From contig NZ_CP031969.1 in assembly GCF_003443735.1 (NCBI RefSeq), forward strand, positions 7,068,001-7,132,000: DNA of 64,000 bases. Reading direction: 5' to 3'. Positions 16,700 through 25,349 of the stretch are shown here, piece by piece; positions within the stretch are counted from its first letter, which is position 1, and each line of letters starts with the position of its first letter. The position numbers and the translations under genes were made by a program. The notes under the pieces are model-generated. The model saw nothing but the letters and a program-made list of their open reading frames with translations. It did not search any database and was not told the DNA's origin. This DNA is from Streptomyces sp. CC0208 (GTDB lineage: Bacteria; Actinomycetota; Actinomycetes; Streptomycetales; Streptomycetaceae).

Positions 16700-18937
16700 G
16701 TGTCCCGCACCGCTCTTCGTATCTGCCCCCTGTGCGAGGCCACCTGTGGTCTGACGCTCACCGTCGAGGGGACCCGGGTCACCGGTGCCCGCGGAGACCG
16801 CGACGACGTGTTCAGCAAGGGGTTCATCTGCCCGAAGGGGGCCTCCTTCGGGGCCGTCGACGGGGACCCCGACCGGCTGCGCACGCCTCTCGTGCGACGG
16901 GACGGTGAGCTGCGCGAGGCGACCTGGGAGGAGGCCTTCGACGCGGTCGCCGCCGGCATCCGCGCGGTCGTCGACGGGCACGGGGCGAACTCCGTCGGGG
17001 TCGTCCTCGGCAACCCCAACGTCCACACCATGGCCGGCGCCCTCTACCCGCCGGTCCTGCTCGCCGGACTCGGTACCCGCAGCGTCTTCACCGCCTCCAC
17101 GGTCGACCAGATGCCCAAGCACGTCTCCAGCGGTCTGCTCTTCGGCGACGCCAACGCCATCCCCGTGCCCGACCTCGACCGCACCGACCACCTGCTCCTC
17201 ATCGGCGCCAACCCCCTGGAGTCCAACGGGAGTCTGTGCACCGCACCCGACTTCCCCGGCAAGCTCAAAGCGCTCAAGGCCCGCGGCGGCACCCTCACCG
17301 TCATCGACCCCCGCCGCACCCGCACCGCCAGGCTCGCCGACCGGCACATCGCCGTCCGGCCCGGCGCCGATGCGCTGCTGCTCGCGGCGATGGCGTACGT
17401 GCTCTTCGAGGAAGGGCTCGTGGACACGGGGGAGTTGACCCCGTACCTCGAAGGGGTCGCCGAACTCCGGGAAGCAGTCCGGGACTTCACCCCCGAGGCC
17501 GTCGCCGGCACCTGTGACGTCGAAGCCTCCGAGATCCGCACCCTCGCCCGTGAACTCGCCGCCGCCCCCACCGCCGCCGTATACGGCCGCATCGGCAGCT
17601 GCACGGTCCCGCACGGCACCCTGGCCAGCTGGCTCGTCGACGTGCTCAACATCCTCACCGGCAACCTCGACCGGCCCGGCGGCGCGCTCTTCCCGCAGGC
17701 GGCCACCGACCGGACACCCCGGCCCGCGGGACCCAGCCACGGGTTCGCCCTCGGGCGCTGGCACTCCCGGGTGAGCCGACACCCGGAGGCCAAGGGGGAG
17801 TTGCCGCTCTCCGCGCTCGCCGAGGAGATCGACACCGCGACCGAGGAGGGCGAGCCGATCCGGGCTCTCGTCGTCGTCGCCGCCAACCCCGTGCTGTCCG
17901 CCCCCGACGGCAACCGGCTCGACAAGGCCCTCGGCTCGCTCGACTTCATGGTCAGCGTGGACCCCTACCTGAACGAGACCTCGCGCCACGCCCACGTCGT
18001 GCTGCCGCCGCCCCCGCCCTCCCAGAGCCCGCACCACGACTTCGCCTTCAACACCCTCGCCGTGCGCAACCAGGTCCGCTACACCCGCCCCGCCGTCCCG
18101 CTGGAGCCCGGCCGGATGGCGGAGACGGAGATCCTCGCCCGGCTGATCCTCGCCGCGACCGGCATGCACGGCGCCGACCCGTCCGCCGTGGACGACCTGG
18201 TCATCGGCCAGACCCTCGGCAAGGCCGTCAAGGACGCCCACTCGCCCGTGCACGGCCGCGAGCCGAGTGAGCTCACCGCCGCCCTCGCCGGTGACACCGG
18301 CCCCGAGCGGCGGCTCGACATGATGCTGCGCCTCGGCCCCTACGGCGACGGTTTCGGCGTACGCCCGGACGGGCTGAGCCTCACCAAGCTGCTCGCACAC
18401 CCGCACGGGATCGATCTCGGGCCGCTGAAGTCCCGGCTGCCGCAGCCGCTGAAGACCCGGAGCGGCAAGGTCGAGCTGCTGCCGCGGCCGATCGCGGACG
18501 ACCTGCCCCGGCTGCGCGAGTCCCTGCGCCACAAGCCGGACGGGCTCGTCCTCGTCGGCCGCAGGCATCTGCGCTCCAACAACAGCTGGATGCACAACGT
18601 CCCCGCCCTCACCGGCGGCACCAACCGCTGCACCCTGCACATCCACCCCGAGGACGCCGAACGGCTCGGCCTGAAGGACGGCGGCGCGGTGCGGATCAAG
18701 GGGGCCGGGGGAGAGGTGGTCACCGAGGCCGAGGTCACCGACGGCGTGCGCCCCGGCGTGGTCAGCCTGCCGCACGGCTGGGGGCACGACCGGCCCGGGA
18801 CCCGGCTCGGCCATGCCGCCAAGGACCCCGGCGTCAACGTCAACCAGCTCCTCGACGGCAGCCTGCTCGACCCGCTCTCGGGCAACGCGGTCCTCAACGG
18901 CGTACCCGTAAAACTGGCCGCGGTAGCGACGCTGTGA
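16700..18937 (+). CDS. molybdopterin-dependent oxidoreductase, formate dehydrogenase-like
   Basis: 745 residues. The N-terminal Fe4S4 motif is C9-x2-C12-x3-C16 and a later Cys in GFICPKG. Mo-bisMGD binding segments follow (GANPLESNG, VIDPRRTRTA), and the C-terminal dinucleotide-binding domain carries LRSNNSWMHNVP and GVVSLPHGWGHDRPG. Such cytoplasmic enzymes oxidise or reduce small substrates; the true substrate here is unknown, and no electron-transfer subunit is adjacent. GTG 16700 was chosen (GGAGGA just upstream); an ATG at 16661 lies inside the operator-like sequence. Confidence 0.88.
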   Translation: MSRTALRICPLCEATCGLTLTVEGTRVTGARGDRDDVFSKGFICPKGASFGAVDGDPDRLRTPLVRRDGELREATWEEAFDAVAAGIRAVVDGHGANSVGVVLGNPNVHTMAGALYPPVLLAGLGTRSVFTASTVDQMPKHVSSGLLFGDANAIPVPDLDRTDHLLLIGANPLESNGSLCTAPDFPGKLKALKARGGTLTVIDPRRTRTARLADRHIAVRPGADALLLAAMAYVLFEEGLVDTGELTPYLEGVAELREAVRDFTPEAVAGTCDVEASEIRTLARELAAAPTAAVYGRIGSCTVPHGTLASWLVDVLNILTGNLDRPGGALFPQAATDRTPRPAGPSHGFALGRWHSRVSRHPEAKGELPLSALAEEIDTATEEGEPIRALVVVAANPVLSAPDGNRLDKALGSLDFMVSVDPYLNETSRHAHVVLPPPPPSQSPHHDFAFNTLAVRNQVRYTRPAVPLEPGRMAETEILARLILAATGMHGADPSAVDDLVIGQTLGKAVKDAHSPVHGREPSELTAALAGDTGPERRLDMMLRLGPYGDGFGVRPDGLSLTKLLAHPHGIDLGPLKSRLPQPLKTRSGKVELLPRPIADDLPRLRESLRHKPDGLVLVGRRHLRSNNSWMHNVPALTGGTNRCTLHIHPEDAERLGLKDGGAVRIKGAGGEVVTEAEVTDGVRPGVVSLPHGWGHDRPGTRLGHAAKDPGVNVNQLLDGSLLDPLSGNAVLNGVPVKLAAVATL

Positions 18938-18940
18938 GCA

Positions 18941-18969
18941 GCGCAAAGCTGTGACCAGCAGTTTTGCGC
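18941..18969 (+). terminator. stem-loop downstream of the Mo-oxidoreductase
   Basis: GCGCAAAGCTG and CAGTTTTGCGC form an 11-bp stem with one mismatch around a 7-nt loop, starting 3 nt after the stop codon and followed by TTATT. It is a probable transcription terminator. Confidence 0.65.
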
Positions 18970-19012
18970 TTATTGCTCGCATGTCAACGTCTTGTTAACG
19001 CTGCTTGACGGG

Positions 19013-19067
19013 ACCTAACGTCATCGCACTGCCGACTCCGGTGGGAGTTCAAGGGCGAACGTTAGGT
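19013..19067. promoter_or_regulatory. separated inverted repeat before citMHS
   Basis: ACCTAACGT (19013-19021) and ACGTTAGGT (19059-19067) are perfect 9-bp inverted repeats 37 bp apart, ending 8 nt before the transporter ATG. The right arm covers the ribosome-binding area. It could be a paired operator or an RNA hairpin that masks translation. Confidence 0.5.
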
Positions 19068-19075
19068 ATCCACTC

Positions 19076-20497
19076 ATGTTGACCATCCTCGGCTTCGCCA
19101 TGATCGCGACCTTCCTGGTCCTGATCATGATGAAGAAGATGTCGCCGATCGCGGCGCTCGTACTGATCCCGGCCCTGTTCTGCGTCTTCGTCGGGAAGGG
19201 CGCCAAGCTCGGTGACTACGTCATCGACGGCGTCACCAGCCTCGCCCCCACCGCGGCGATGCTCATGTTCGCGATCGTCTACTTCGGTGTGATGATCGAC
19301 GTCGGCCTCTTCGACCCGGTCGTGCGCGGGATCCTGAAGTTCGCGAAGGCCGACCCGATGCGGATCGTCGTCGGTACGGCGATCCTCGCCGCGATCGTCT
19401 CGCTGGACGGCGACGGCTCGACCACCTTCATGATCACCGTCTCGGCGATGTACCCGCTGTACAAGCGCCTGAAGATGAGCCTGGTCGTGATGACCGGTGT
19501 CGCGGCCATGGCCAACGGCGTGATGAACACCCTGCCCTGGGGCGGCCCGACGGCCCGCGCGGCCACCGCGCTGAAGCTCGACGCCAGCGACATCTTCGTC
19601 CCGATGATCCCGGCCCTGGCCGTCGGCCTGCTGGGCGTCTTCGTCCTCTCGTACGTCCTCGGCATGCGCGAGCGCAAGCGGCTCGGCGTGCTCACGCTGA
19701 ACGAGATCCTGGTGGACGAGAAGGTCGAGGAGACCGAAACCGTCCTGGTCGGTGCGGGTTCCGGTGCCTCCGGCACGGGCAAGGCCACGGCAGCCACCGG
19801 CGGGTCCGGCTCGGGCACCGACGCCGAGGACGACGAGGCCGGCGACGCGGAGCGCTTCCAGGTCCTCGACCCGAACCGCCCCACCCTGCGCCCCAAGCTG
19901 TACTGGTTCAACGCGCTGCTCACGGCCACCCTGCTCACCTCCATGATCATGGAGTGGCTGCCGATCCCGGTGCTGTTCCTGATCGGCGCCGCGCTCGCGC
20001 TCACCGTGAACTTCCCGCACATCCCCGACCAGAAGGCCCGCCTGGCCGCCCACGCCGACAACGTCCTCAACGTCTCCGGCATGGTCTTCGCCGCCGCCGT
20101 CTTCACCGGCGTCCTCCAGGGCACCGGCATGGTCGACCACATGGCCCGCTGGATGGTGGACGTCATCCCCGAGGGCATGGGCCCGCACATGGCCCTCGTC
20201 ACCGGCGTGCTGAGCCTCCCGCTCACCTACTTCATGTCCAACGACGGCTTCTACTTCGGTGTCCTCCCGGTCCTCGCCGAGGCCGGCGCGGCGCACGGCG
20301 TGACCCCGCTGGAGATGGCCCGCGCCTCCCTCGTCGGACAGCCGCTGCACATGTCGAGCCCGCTCGTCCCGGCCGTCTACGTCCTGGTCGGCATGGCCAA
20401 GGTGGAGTTCGGCGACCACACCAAGTTCGTGGTCAAGTGGGCCGCGCTCACCTGCCTGTTGATCCTCGGGGCGGGAATCCTCTTCGGAATCATCTGA
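19076..20497 (+). CDS. CitMHS family citrate-metal/proton symporter
   Basis: 473 residues and about 12 membrane segments. VSLDGDGSTTFMITVSAMYPLY and TYFMSNDGFYFGVLPVLAEA are characteristic of the CitMHS family, which takes up citrate as a complex with Mg, Ca or Fe. A cytoplasmic acidic loop (about residues 220-265, Gly/Ser/Asp/Glu-rich) separates the two halves. The ATG follows an unusual separated inverted repeat. An MFS gene lies 32 nt downstream on the same strand and may be cotranscribed. Confidence 0.92.
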   Translation: MLTILGFAMIATFLVLIMMKKMSPIAALVLIPALFCVFVGKGAKLGDYVIDGVTSLAPTAAMLMFAIVYFGVMIDVGLFDPVVRGILKFAKADPMRIVVGTAILAAIVSLDGDGSTTFMITVSAMYPLYKRLKMSLVVMTGVAAMANGVMNTLPWGGPTARAATALKLDASDIFVPMIPALAVGLLGVFVLSYVLGMRERKRLGVLTLNEILVDEKVEETETVLVGAGSGASGTGKATAATGGSGSGTDAEDDEAGDAERFQVLDPNRPTLRPKLYWFNALLTATLLTSMIMEWLPIPVLFLIGAALALTVNFPHIPDQKARLAAHADNVLNVSGMVFAAAVFTGVLQGTGMVDHMARWMVDVIPEGMGPHMALVTGVLSLPLTYFMSNDGFYFGVLPVLAEAGAAHGVTPLEMARASLVGQPLHMSSPLVPAVYVLVGMAKVEFGDHTKFVVKWAALTCLLILGAGILFGII

Positions 20498-20529
20498 TCG
20501 GCTTCTTCGCGTCCACGGAGGACACGCAC

Positions 20530-21768
20530 ATGGCGCCCGGTGGGAACCGCGGCTGGCTGCTCCGCCTCGTCATCGCCTTCAGCTTCGCGCAGGGGGCGGT
20601 GTCGATGGCCCGGCCCGCCGTCTCCTACCGGGCCCTCGCGCTGGGCGCGGACGAGCGCGCGATCGGTGTCATCGCCGGTGTGTACGCGCTGCTGCCGCTG
20701 TTCGCGGCGGTCCCGCTGGGCCGCCGTACGGATCACGGGCGTTGTGCGCCGCTGCTGCCCGTCGGTGTGGTCCTGATCTCCGGTGGCTGCGCGCTCAGCG
20801 GCCTCGCCGGCTCCCTGTGGACCATGGCGGTCTGGAGCGGGGTGATGGGGCTCGGACACCTCTGCTTCGTCATCGGCGCGCAGTCCCTTGTCGCCCGCCA
20901 GTCCGCCCCGCACGAACAGGACCGCAACTTCGGCCACTTCACCATCGGCGCCTCCCTCGGCCAGCTGGTCGGCCCGGTCGCGGCGGGCGCGCTGATCGGC
21001 GGCTCCGACAGGGCGGGCACGAGTGCGATCGCACTACTCGTCTCGGGGGCCGGGGCGGCGGTCGCGTGCACGTCGCTGTGGCGCATCGAACACCGGGGCA
21101 CGGCGGCCAAGTCCCGTGCCGGGCAGGGAGACCGGGTCCCTGTCGGGCGCATCCTCAGGTCCCGGGGCGTTCCCGGGGGCATCTTCGTGAGCCTGTCCGT
21201 GCTGTCCGCGACGGACATCCTCACCGCCTACCTTCCGGTGGTCGGCGAACACCGGGGCATCGCCCCCTCGGTGATCGGACTGCTGCTGAGCCTGCGCGCG
21301 GCGGCCACGATCGCCTGCCGCCTGGTGCTGACTCCGCTGCTACGGCTGCTGGGGCGGGCGTTGCTCCTGACCGTGACGTGTCTGCTGGCGGCCGTGCTGT
21401 GCGCGGGCATCGCGCTGTCGGTCCCGGTGTGGGCGCTGGCCGTCATGCTCGCGCTGCTCGGCTTCTGCCTCGGTGTGGGACAGCCGCTGTCCATGACCAC
21501 GGTCGTCCAGGCCGCCCCCGACGGCGCCCGCTCCACCGCCCTCGCCCTGCGGCTGACCGGCAACCGCCTCGGCCAGGTCGCTGCACCGGCCACCGCGGGC
21601 CTGGTCGCGGGAGTGGCGGGGGTGGCCGCGCCGTTCGTGATGCTCGGGGCGCTGTTGCTGCTGTCGGCCGGGGTGGCGCTGCGGTCGCCGGGGCGGTCCG
21701 AAGGGGCCGGACCGGCCGCGGAAAAGCGGCCGAAGCGCCCGGGATTGCGCCGCACGAGCGACATCTGA
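20530..21768 (+). CDS. MFS transporter
   Basis: 412 residues with 12 predicted membrane segments; the loop after the second segment reads PLGRRTDHGRCAP, a variant of the MFS motif GxxxDRxGRR. The ATG at 20530 is preceded by GGAGG (20517-20521). An efflux role is likely by family, but the substrate cannot be read from the sequence. It follows citMHS closely. The C-terminal tail is basic (KRPKRPGLRRTSDI) and cytoplasmic. Confidence 0.88.
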   Translation: MAPGGNRGWLLRLVIAFSFAQGAVSMARPAVSYRALALGADERAIGVIAGVYALLPLFAAVPLGRRTDHGRCAPLLPVGVVLISGGCALSGLAGSLWTMAVWSGVMGLGHLCFVIGAQSLVARQSAPHEQDRNFGHFTIGASLGQLVGPVAAGALIGGSDRAGTSAIALLVSGAGAAVACTSLWRIEHRGTAAKSRAGQGDRVPVGRILRSRGVPGGIFVSLSVLSATDILTAYLPVVGEHRGIAPSVIGLLLSLRAAATIACRLVLTPLLRLLGRALLLTVTCLLAAVLCAGIALSVPVWALAVMLALLGFCLGVGQPLSMTTVVQAAPDGARSTALALRLTGNRLGQVAAPATAGLVAGVAGVAAPFVMLGALLLLSAGVALRSPGRSEGAGPAAEKRPKRPGLRRTSDI

Positions 21769-21869
21769 CGGCGCGCCGGGCGTCGATGCGGCTCACCGTC
21801 GCGCGCATGAAGGAGAGTGCTGCCGAAAGAGCGATTTGTATGGAAATCGTCTGAATCGGAGGAGCGCGC

Positions 21870-22526
21870 ATGCCCACCCTGAAACTCCCACGTACCTTCC
21901 GCGTCCGCACGGGCGCCTCGGTCGTCCTCACCGCCCTCGCGGCGGCCGGCGCCTCGTGGGTGGCGGCGCCGACCGCATCGGCCGCAGGCGAGAACGGCGA
22001 CATCAGGATCCACCACGTGGGCGTGCCATTCGGCGTCTCCAAGGACGATCCCCGGGTCTGCAAGTTCTACCTGGATGCCGTCAACTTCGACGTCCTCACC
22101 ACCATCGCGTACACCATCACGCCCCAGCCTCCGCTGCCCACCGCCGCCACCGTCGCGGGCACCATCCAGCTCGCCGGGGGCGCGGGCCACACCGACCCGC
22201 TGGGCGTGGCGGACGGACAGTACAAGATCACCTGGATCGTGGCGGGCGCCCCCAAGGAGAAGGTCTTCCGCGTCAACTGCCATGACGGCAAGCGCGACGC
22301 GGAGCGCCGGCCGGGCGACCAGATCGAGGACCAGCGCGACGGCGGGGGGTGGAGCAAGAGCGACCCCGAGGGTCCGAAGGGCGGGGTGCACGCGGGTGGC
22401 GGCGGTCTCGTCGACACCGCGGCCGCCTTCGCGCCGGTGACCGCCGCGGGAGCCGTCGGTCTGGTGGCGGTCGGCGGTGTCGCGTACTTCCGGCTGAACC
22501 GCCGTCGGCCCAATGGCGCCGCGTAG
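21870..22526 (+). CDS. secreted protein with cell-wall-anchor-like C-terminus
   Basis: 218 residues. A signal peptide (LPRTFRVRTGASVV, hydrophobic run, AAPTASAAGE) is followed by a small extracellular domain. The C-terminus has the layout of a sortase substrate: L180-V-D-T-A184, a hydrophobic segment (AAGAVGLVAVGGVAYF) and a basic tail (NRRRP). The motif LVDTA is not a standard LPxTG or LAxTG but shares L-x-x-T. The stop overlaps the start of a class F sortase by 14 nt, which supports the idea that this is its dedicated substrate. Confidence 0.82.
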   Translation: MPTLKLPRTFRVRTGASVVLTALAAAGASWVAAPTASAAGENGDIRIHHVGVPFGVSKDDPRVCKFYLDAVNFDVLTTIAYTITPQPPLPTAATVAGTIQLAGGAGHTDPLGVADGQYKITWIVAGAPKEKVFRVNCHDGKRDAERRPGDQIEDQRDGGGWSKSDPEGPKGGVHAGGGGLVDTAAAFAPVTAAGAVGLVAVGGVAYFRLNRRRPNGAA

Positions 22527-23253
22527 GCGCCGACGCAGGCCCTGGTACCGGACCCGCGCCTACCGCCTCACCAGGACGGCCCTGCTCACGGTCGTCCTGG
22601 TGACGGTGGGGGTCCGGTGTACGGGTGACGACAAGTCGACAGCGCCGGACGGACCCGACGGTCCGGACACCGTGGCCGCCGCGGGCCCGGACGCGGAGGC
22701 GGCGGGCGAGCAGGCCCCCGCAGCCCGCCCCACACCCACCCGCACACCTCCGCCCCGCCCGCTGCCCCGGTCGCGGCCGACGACCTTCCGGATCCCGTCC
22801 CTGGGCATCGACGCCCCGGTCATGGGCCTCGGACTCACCAAGGGCCGGGAGCTGTCCACACCGCCGGTCGACAAGCCGAAGCTCGTGGGCTGGTACCGGG
22901 GCGGACCCACGCCCGGCGAGTCCGGCACGGCGATCGCCGTCGGACATCGCGACACCATGACCGGCCCCGCTGTCTTCGCCGCGCTCGCCCAGGTGAAGCC
23001 GGGCAAGGTGATCGAGGCGGGGCGCGCGGACGGCCGTACCGCCGTCTACACCGTGGACCGGGTGAAGGTCTTCGACAAGGCGGGCTTCCCCGACAAGGAG
23101 GTCTACGGCCCGGTCCGGCGCCCGGAACTGCGTGTGATCACCTGCGGTGGACTCTTCACCCGACGGACGGGCTACACCAGCAACGTCGTCGTCTTCGCCC
23201 ACCTCACCCGGACCCGCGAGCCCCGGCCGCCGAAGAGCGCGACGGTGAGCTGA
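22513..23253 (+). CDS. class F sortase
   Basis: 246 residues: an N-terminal basic segment and membrane anchor (TALLTVVLVTVGV), a Pro/Ala/Thr-rich linker to about residue 90, then the sortase barrel with catalytic His145 (AVGHRDT) and Cys211 (RVITCGG). TFRIPSLGIDAPVM and YTSNVVVFAHL are typical of the class F group of actinobacteria. It would cleave a sorting signal outside the membrane and transfer the protein to the cell wall or another acceptor. It overlaps the preceding secreted protein gene by 14 nt. Confidence 0.9.
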   Translation: MAPRRRRRRPWYRTRAYRLTRTALLTVVLVTVGVRCTGDDKSTAPDGPDGPDTVAAAGPDAEAAGEQAPAARPTPTRTPPPRPLPRSRPTTFRIPSLGIDAPVMGLGLTKGRELSTPPVDKPKLVGWYRGGPTPGESGTAIAVGHRDTMTGPAVFAALAQVKPGKVIEAGRADGRTAVYTVDRVKVFDKAGFPDKEVYGPVRRPELRVITCGGLFTRRTGYTSNVVVFAHLTRTREPRPPKSATVS

Positions 23254-23309
23254 AGGCGTACCGACGAGGGTGACGGCGTGCTGAATCCGGGCGTCCGTCA
23301 TCTCGCAGG

Positions 23310-23337
23310 CTGGACGGGACCGCTCGATCCCGCCCAG
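23310..23337 (+). terminator. stem-loop downstream of the sortase gene
   Basis: CTGGACGGGA and TCCCGCCCAG can pair over 10 bp with one mismatch around an 8-nt loop, followed by TCTCTTCCCCC. It is a plausible terminator for the secreted protein/sortase operon. Confidence 0.5.
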
Positions 23338-23456
23338 TCTCTTCCCCCGGCCGCATGCATTCCGTTAACTTCCGTGACTCACAGCCCCGTACGACCCGCA
23401 CGGGGCCTCTCCACCGCGGAGCACCAGCGCCTGAACCAGCCCTCGGGGGCACCCTC

Positions 23457-24788
23457 ATGACACGCGCCATATCTCTGCACCACGTGAGCAAGACCTACAC
23501 CCGGGGCGTACGGGTGGTGGACCGGCTCTCGCTGGACATCGTGCCCGGCGAGTTCCTCGTCCTGCTCGGCCCCTCCGGCTGCGGAAAATCCACCGTGCTC
23601 AGGATGATCGCCGGGCTGGAGGAGATCACCGAGGGCGAGCTCAGGCTCGACGGCGAGTACGCCAACGACCTGCTCCCCGCCGAGCGGCGGATGGCGATGG
23701 TGTTCCAGAACTTCGCCCTCTACCCGAACATGACCAGCCGGGGGAACATCGGCTTCCCGCTGCGCATCGAGGCCCCCGGCGAGGACCCCCGGGCCCGCGT
23801 GGACGCCACCGCCCGCATGCTGGGCATCGAGGACCTCCTCGACCGCTACCCGGCCCAGCTCTCCGGCGGCGAACGCCAGCGCGTGGCGATGGGCCGGGCC
23901 ATCGCCCGCCACCCCACCGCCTTCCTCATGGACGAGCCGCTGTCCAACCTCGACGCCAAGCTCCGCAACCACCTGCGCGCCGAAATAGCCGGACTCACCC
24001 GGGAGTTGGGCGTCACCACGGTCTACGTCACCCACGACCAGGCCGAGGCCATGTCGCTCGGCGACCGGGTGGCCGTCCTGCGCGGCGGAGTCCTCCAGCA
24101 GGTCGGCAGCCCGCGCTCGGTGTACGCGCTGCCCCGCAACGTCTTCGTCGCCGCCTTCATCGGCACCCCGCGCATCAACCTGCTGCGCGGGGTGGTCCGG
24201 GCCCCGCTGGACGGCGCGATGACCATCAGCCTCGGCAAGCAGTACCTACGGCTGCCCGAACCCCTCTCCCTGGACCACCAGTTGCTCCGCGTCCAGCAGG
24301 GCCGCGAGGTCATCGTGGGCCTGCGCTCGGAGGCGATCCGCATCGCCAGACGGACCTCCGCCCGCCCCGGCGAGATGCCGATCACCGGCCTGGTGGAGCA
24401 CGTGGAGTTCCAGGGCCACGAGGTCCTCGTCCACTTCGACACCGGCTCCAGTCCCGCCCTGGTCCCCGACCTGGAGGCCCCGCGCCCGGCCACGCGCCCG
24501 CCCCGGCGCCGCCGCCGCGACGGCACGGTCCTGGACCGCCTGAGAGAGCGGGCGGTCTCCCTGCGCGCCGGTCCCGTCGTGGTGCTGGAGGACCCGCCGG
24601 ACCCCGAACCCCCCGCGGTCGACCCCCGTCTGCCCGGCGACCTCGTCGTCCGCACCACCCCGGACTTCGACCTCCGCCGCGGCATGCAGGTCCCCCTCCT
24701 CGTCGACATCTCCCACCTCTTCGTCTTCGACCAGCACGGAGAACGCATCTGCCCGTCCCCGGACCACCTTCCGGACCTGGACGAGTGA
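23457..24788 (+). CDS. MalK/MsiK-like ABC transporter ATPase
   Basis: 443 residues, longer than the usual 370-380 of sugar-import ATPases. Walker A GPSGCGKST, signature LSGGERQRV, Walker B FLMDEPLSNLDA and a C-terminal OB-fold (MOBE) regulatory domain are present. The extra length comes from a Pro/Arg-rich insertion (about residues 345-400, containing RPATRPPRRRRRDG and DPPDPEPPAVDP) that splits the regulatory domain. No permease or binding protein is adjacent. In Streptomyces one MsiK energises several sugar importers, so a shared ATPase role is possible, but the insertion makes it divergent. Confidence 0.85.
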   Translation: MTRAISLHHVSKTYTRGVRVVDRLSLDIVPGEFLVLLGPSGCGKSTVLRMIAGLEEITEGELRLDGEYANDLLPAERRMAMVFQNFALYPNMTSRGNIGFPLRIEAPGEDPRARVDATARMLGIEDLLDRYPAQLSGGERQRVAMGRAIARHPTAFLMDEPLSNLDAKLRNHLRAEIAGLTRELGVTTVYVTHDQAEAMSLGDRVAVLRGGVLQQVGSPRSVYALPRNVFVAAFIGTPRINLLRGVVRAPLDGAMTISLGKQYLRLPEPLSLDHQLLRVQQGREVIVGLRSEAIRIARRTSARPGEMPITGLVEHVEFQGHEVLVHFDTGSSPALVPDLEAPRPATRPPRRRRRDGTVLDRLRERAVSLRAGPVVVLEDPPDPEPPAVDPRLPGDLVVRTTPDFDLRRGMQVPLLVDISHLFVFDQHGERICPSPDHLPDLDE

Positions 24789-24913
24789 GGGTCCGGGTGA
24801 GGGGGAGGGTGCGGCTCGGCGTTGGGTTCACGGCCGTCCCTCCCCGGCACGCCTTCGACCTGGTGGAGTGACCCGAGGGCACGGAAGCCGGGCCTGGCGG
24901 GAAGGTCCCGCTA

Positions 24914-25228
24914 GGTAGGGGCGCATCTCGCCGCCGCACCACCGCCTACGCCACCCTCGCCGAGGCCGGCTCCCCGGTGCCGGAACGCGGGGCGCCGTAC
25001 GTCGGGACCCAGCCGTTCTTCGGCACCGAGCGGCCTGGCGGTGGACCGGCCATCACCGGCCAGCAGTTCAGGGCCTTCGTCGCCAAGGAGGTCACGCCCG
25101 GGTTCCCGGACGGTCTGACCGTGCAGTCCGGGCGCGGGCAGTGGCGCGACGTGAGCGGGAGGATCGAGAAGACGTTCGGGCAGGAGGCGGTGGCGCGGGT
25201 GGACGAGCGGGCCCGGGTCGACTTCTGA
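24914..25228 (+). pseudogene. decayed DUF3574 gene
   Basis: The reading frame encodes PYVGTQPFFGTERPGGGPA, FRAFVAKEVTPGFPDGLTVQ and FGQEAVARVDERARVDF, which are characteristic parts of the secreted DUF3574 family. Two defects are visible: there is no proper signal peptide or start codon upstream (the in-frame part begins with RRRTTAYATL after a stop), and about 30 residues of the core between SGRIEK and TFGQEAV are missing. The only in-frame start (GTG 24977) lacks the export signal. This looks like a gene lost by deletion. Comparison is from memory of the family. Confidence 0.65.
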
Positions 25229-25284
25229 TGGCCGTGGCCGGTCCGGTCCCCGCCGAGGTGTGGCCGGCCCGCCCTGGCGCGAAA

Positions 25285-25303
25285 AAACTATCGTCGCTAG
25301 TTT
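25285..25303. promoter_or_regulatory. operator AAACTATC-GTC-GCTAGTTT, copy 1
   Basis: A 19-bp inverted repeat with one mismatch, 47 nt upstream of the aldehyde dehydrogenase ATG. A second copy of the same consensus (AAACTAGC-N3-GCTAGTTT) lies at 31720-31738 beside a TetR gene, which is the likely regulator of both. Confidence 0.7.
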
Positions 25304-25349
25304 ATGAGCCGGACGACAACACGGCACGGCCAGCCCGGGAGGACGCACC

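Noticed and set aside
10246..16700. Mobile element carrying the caspase locus
   Set aside because: I found no integrase, transposase, tRNA, or terminal repeats around it; insertion is inferred only from the unusual gene content.
16649..18982. A 777-codon open frame antisense to the Mo-oxidoreductase
   Set aside because: A GC-driven shadow; low-complexity Gly/Val/Asp text and no ribosome site.
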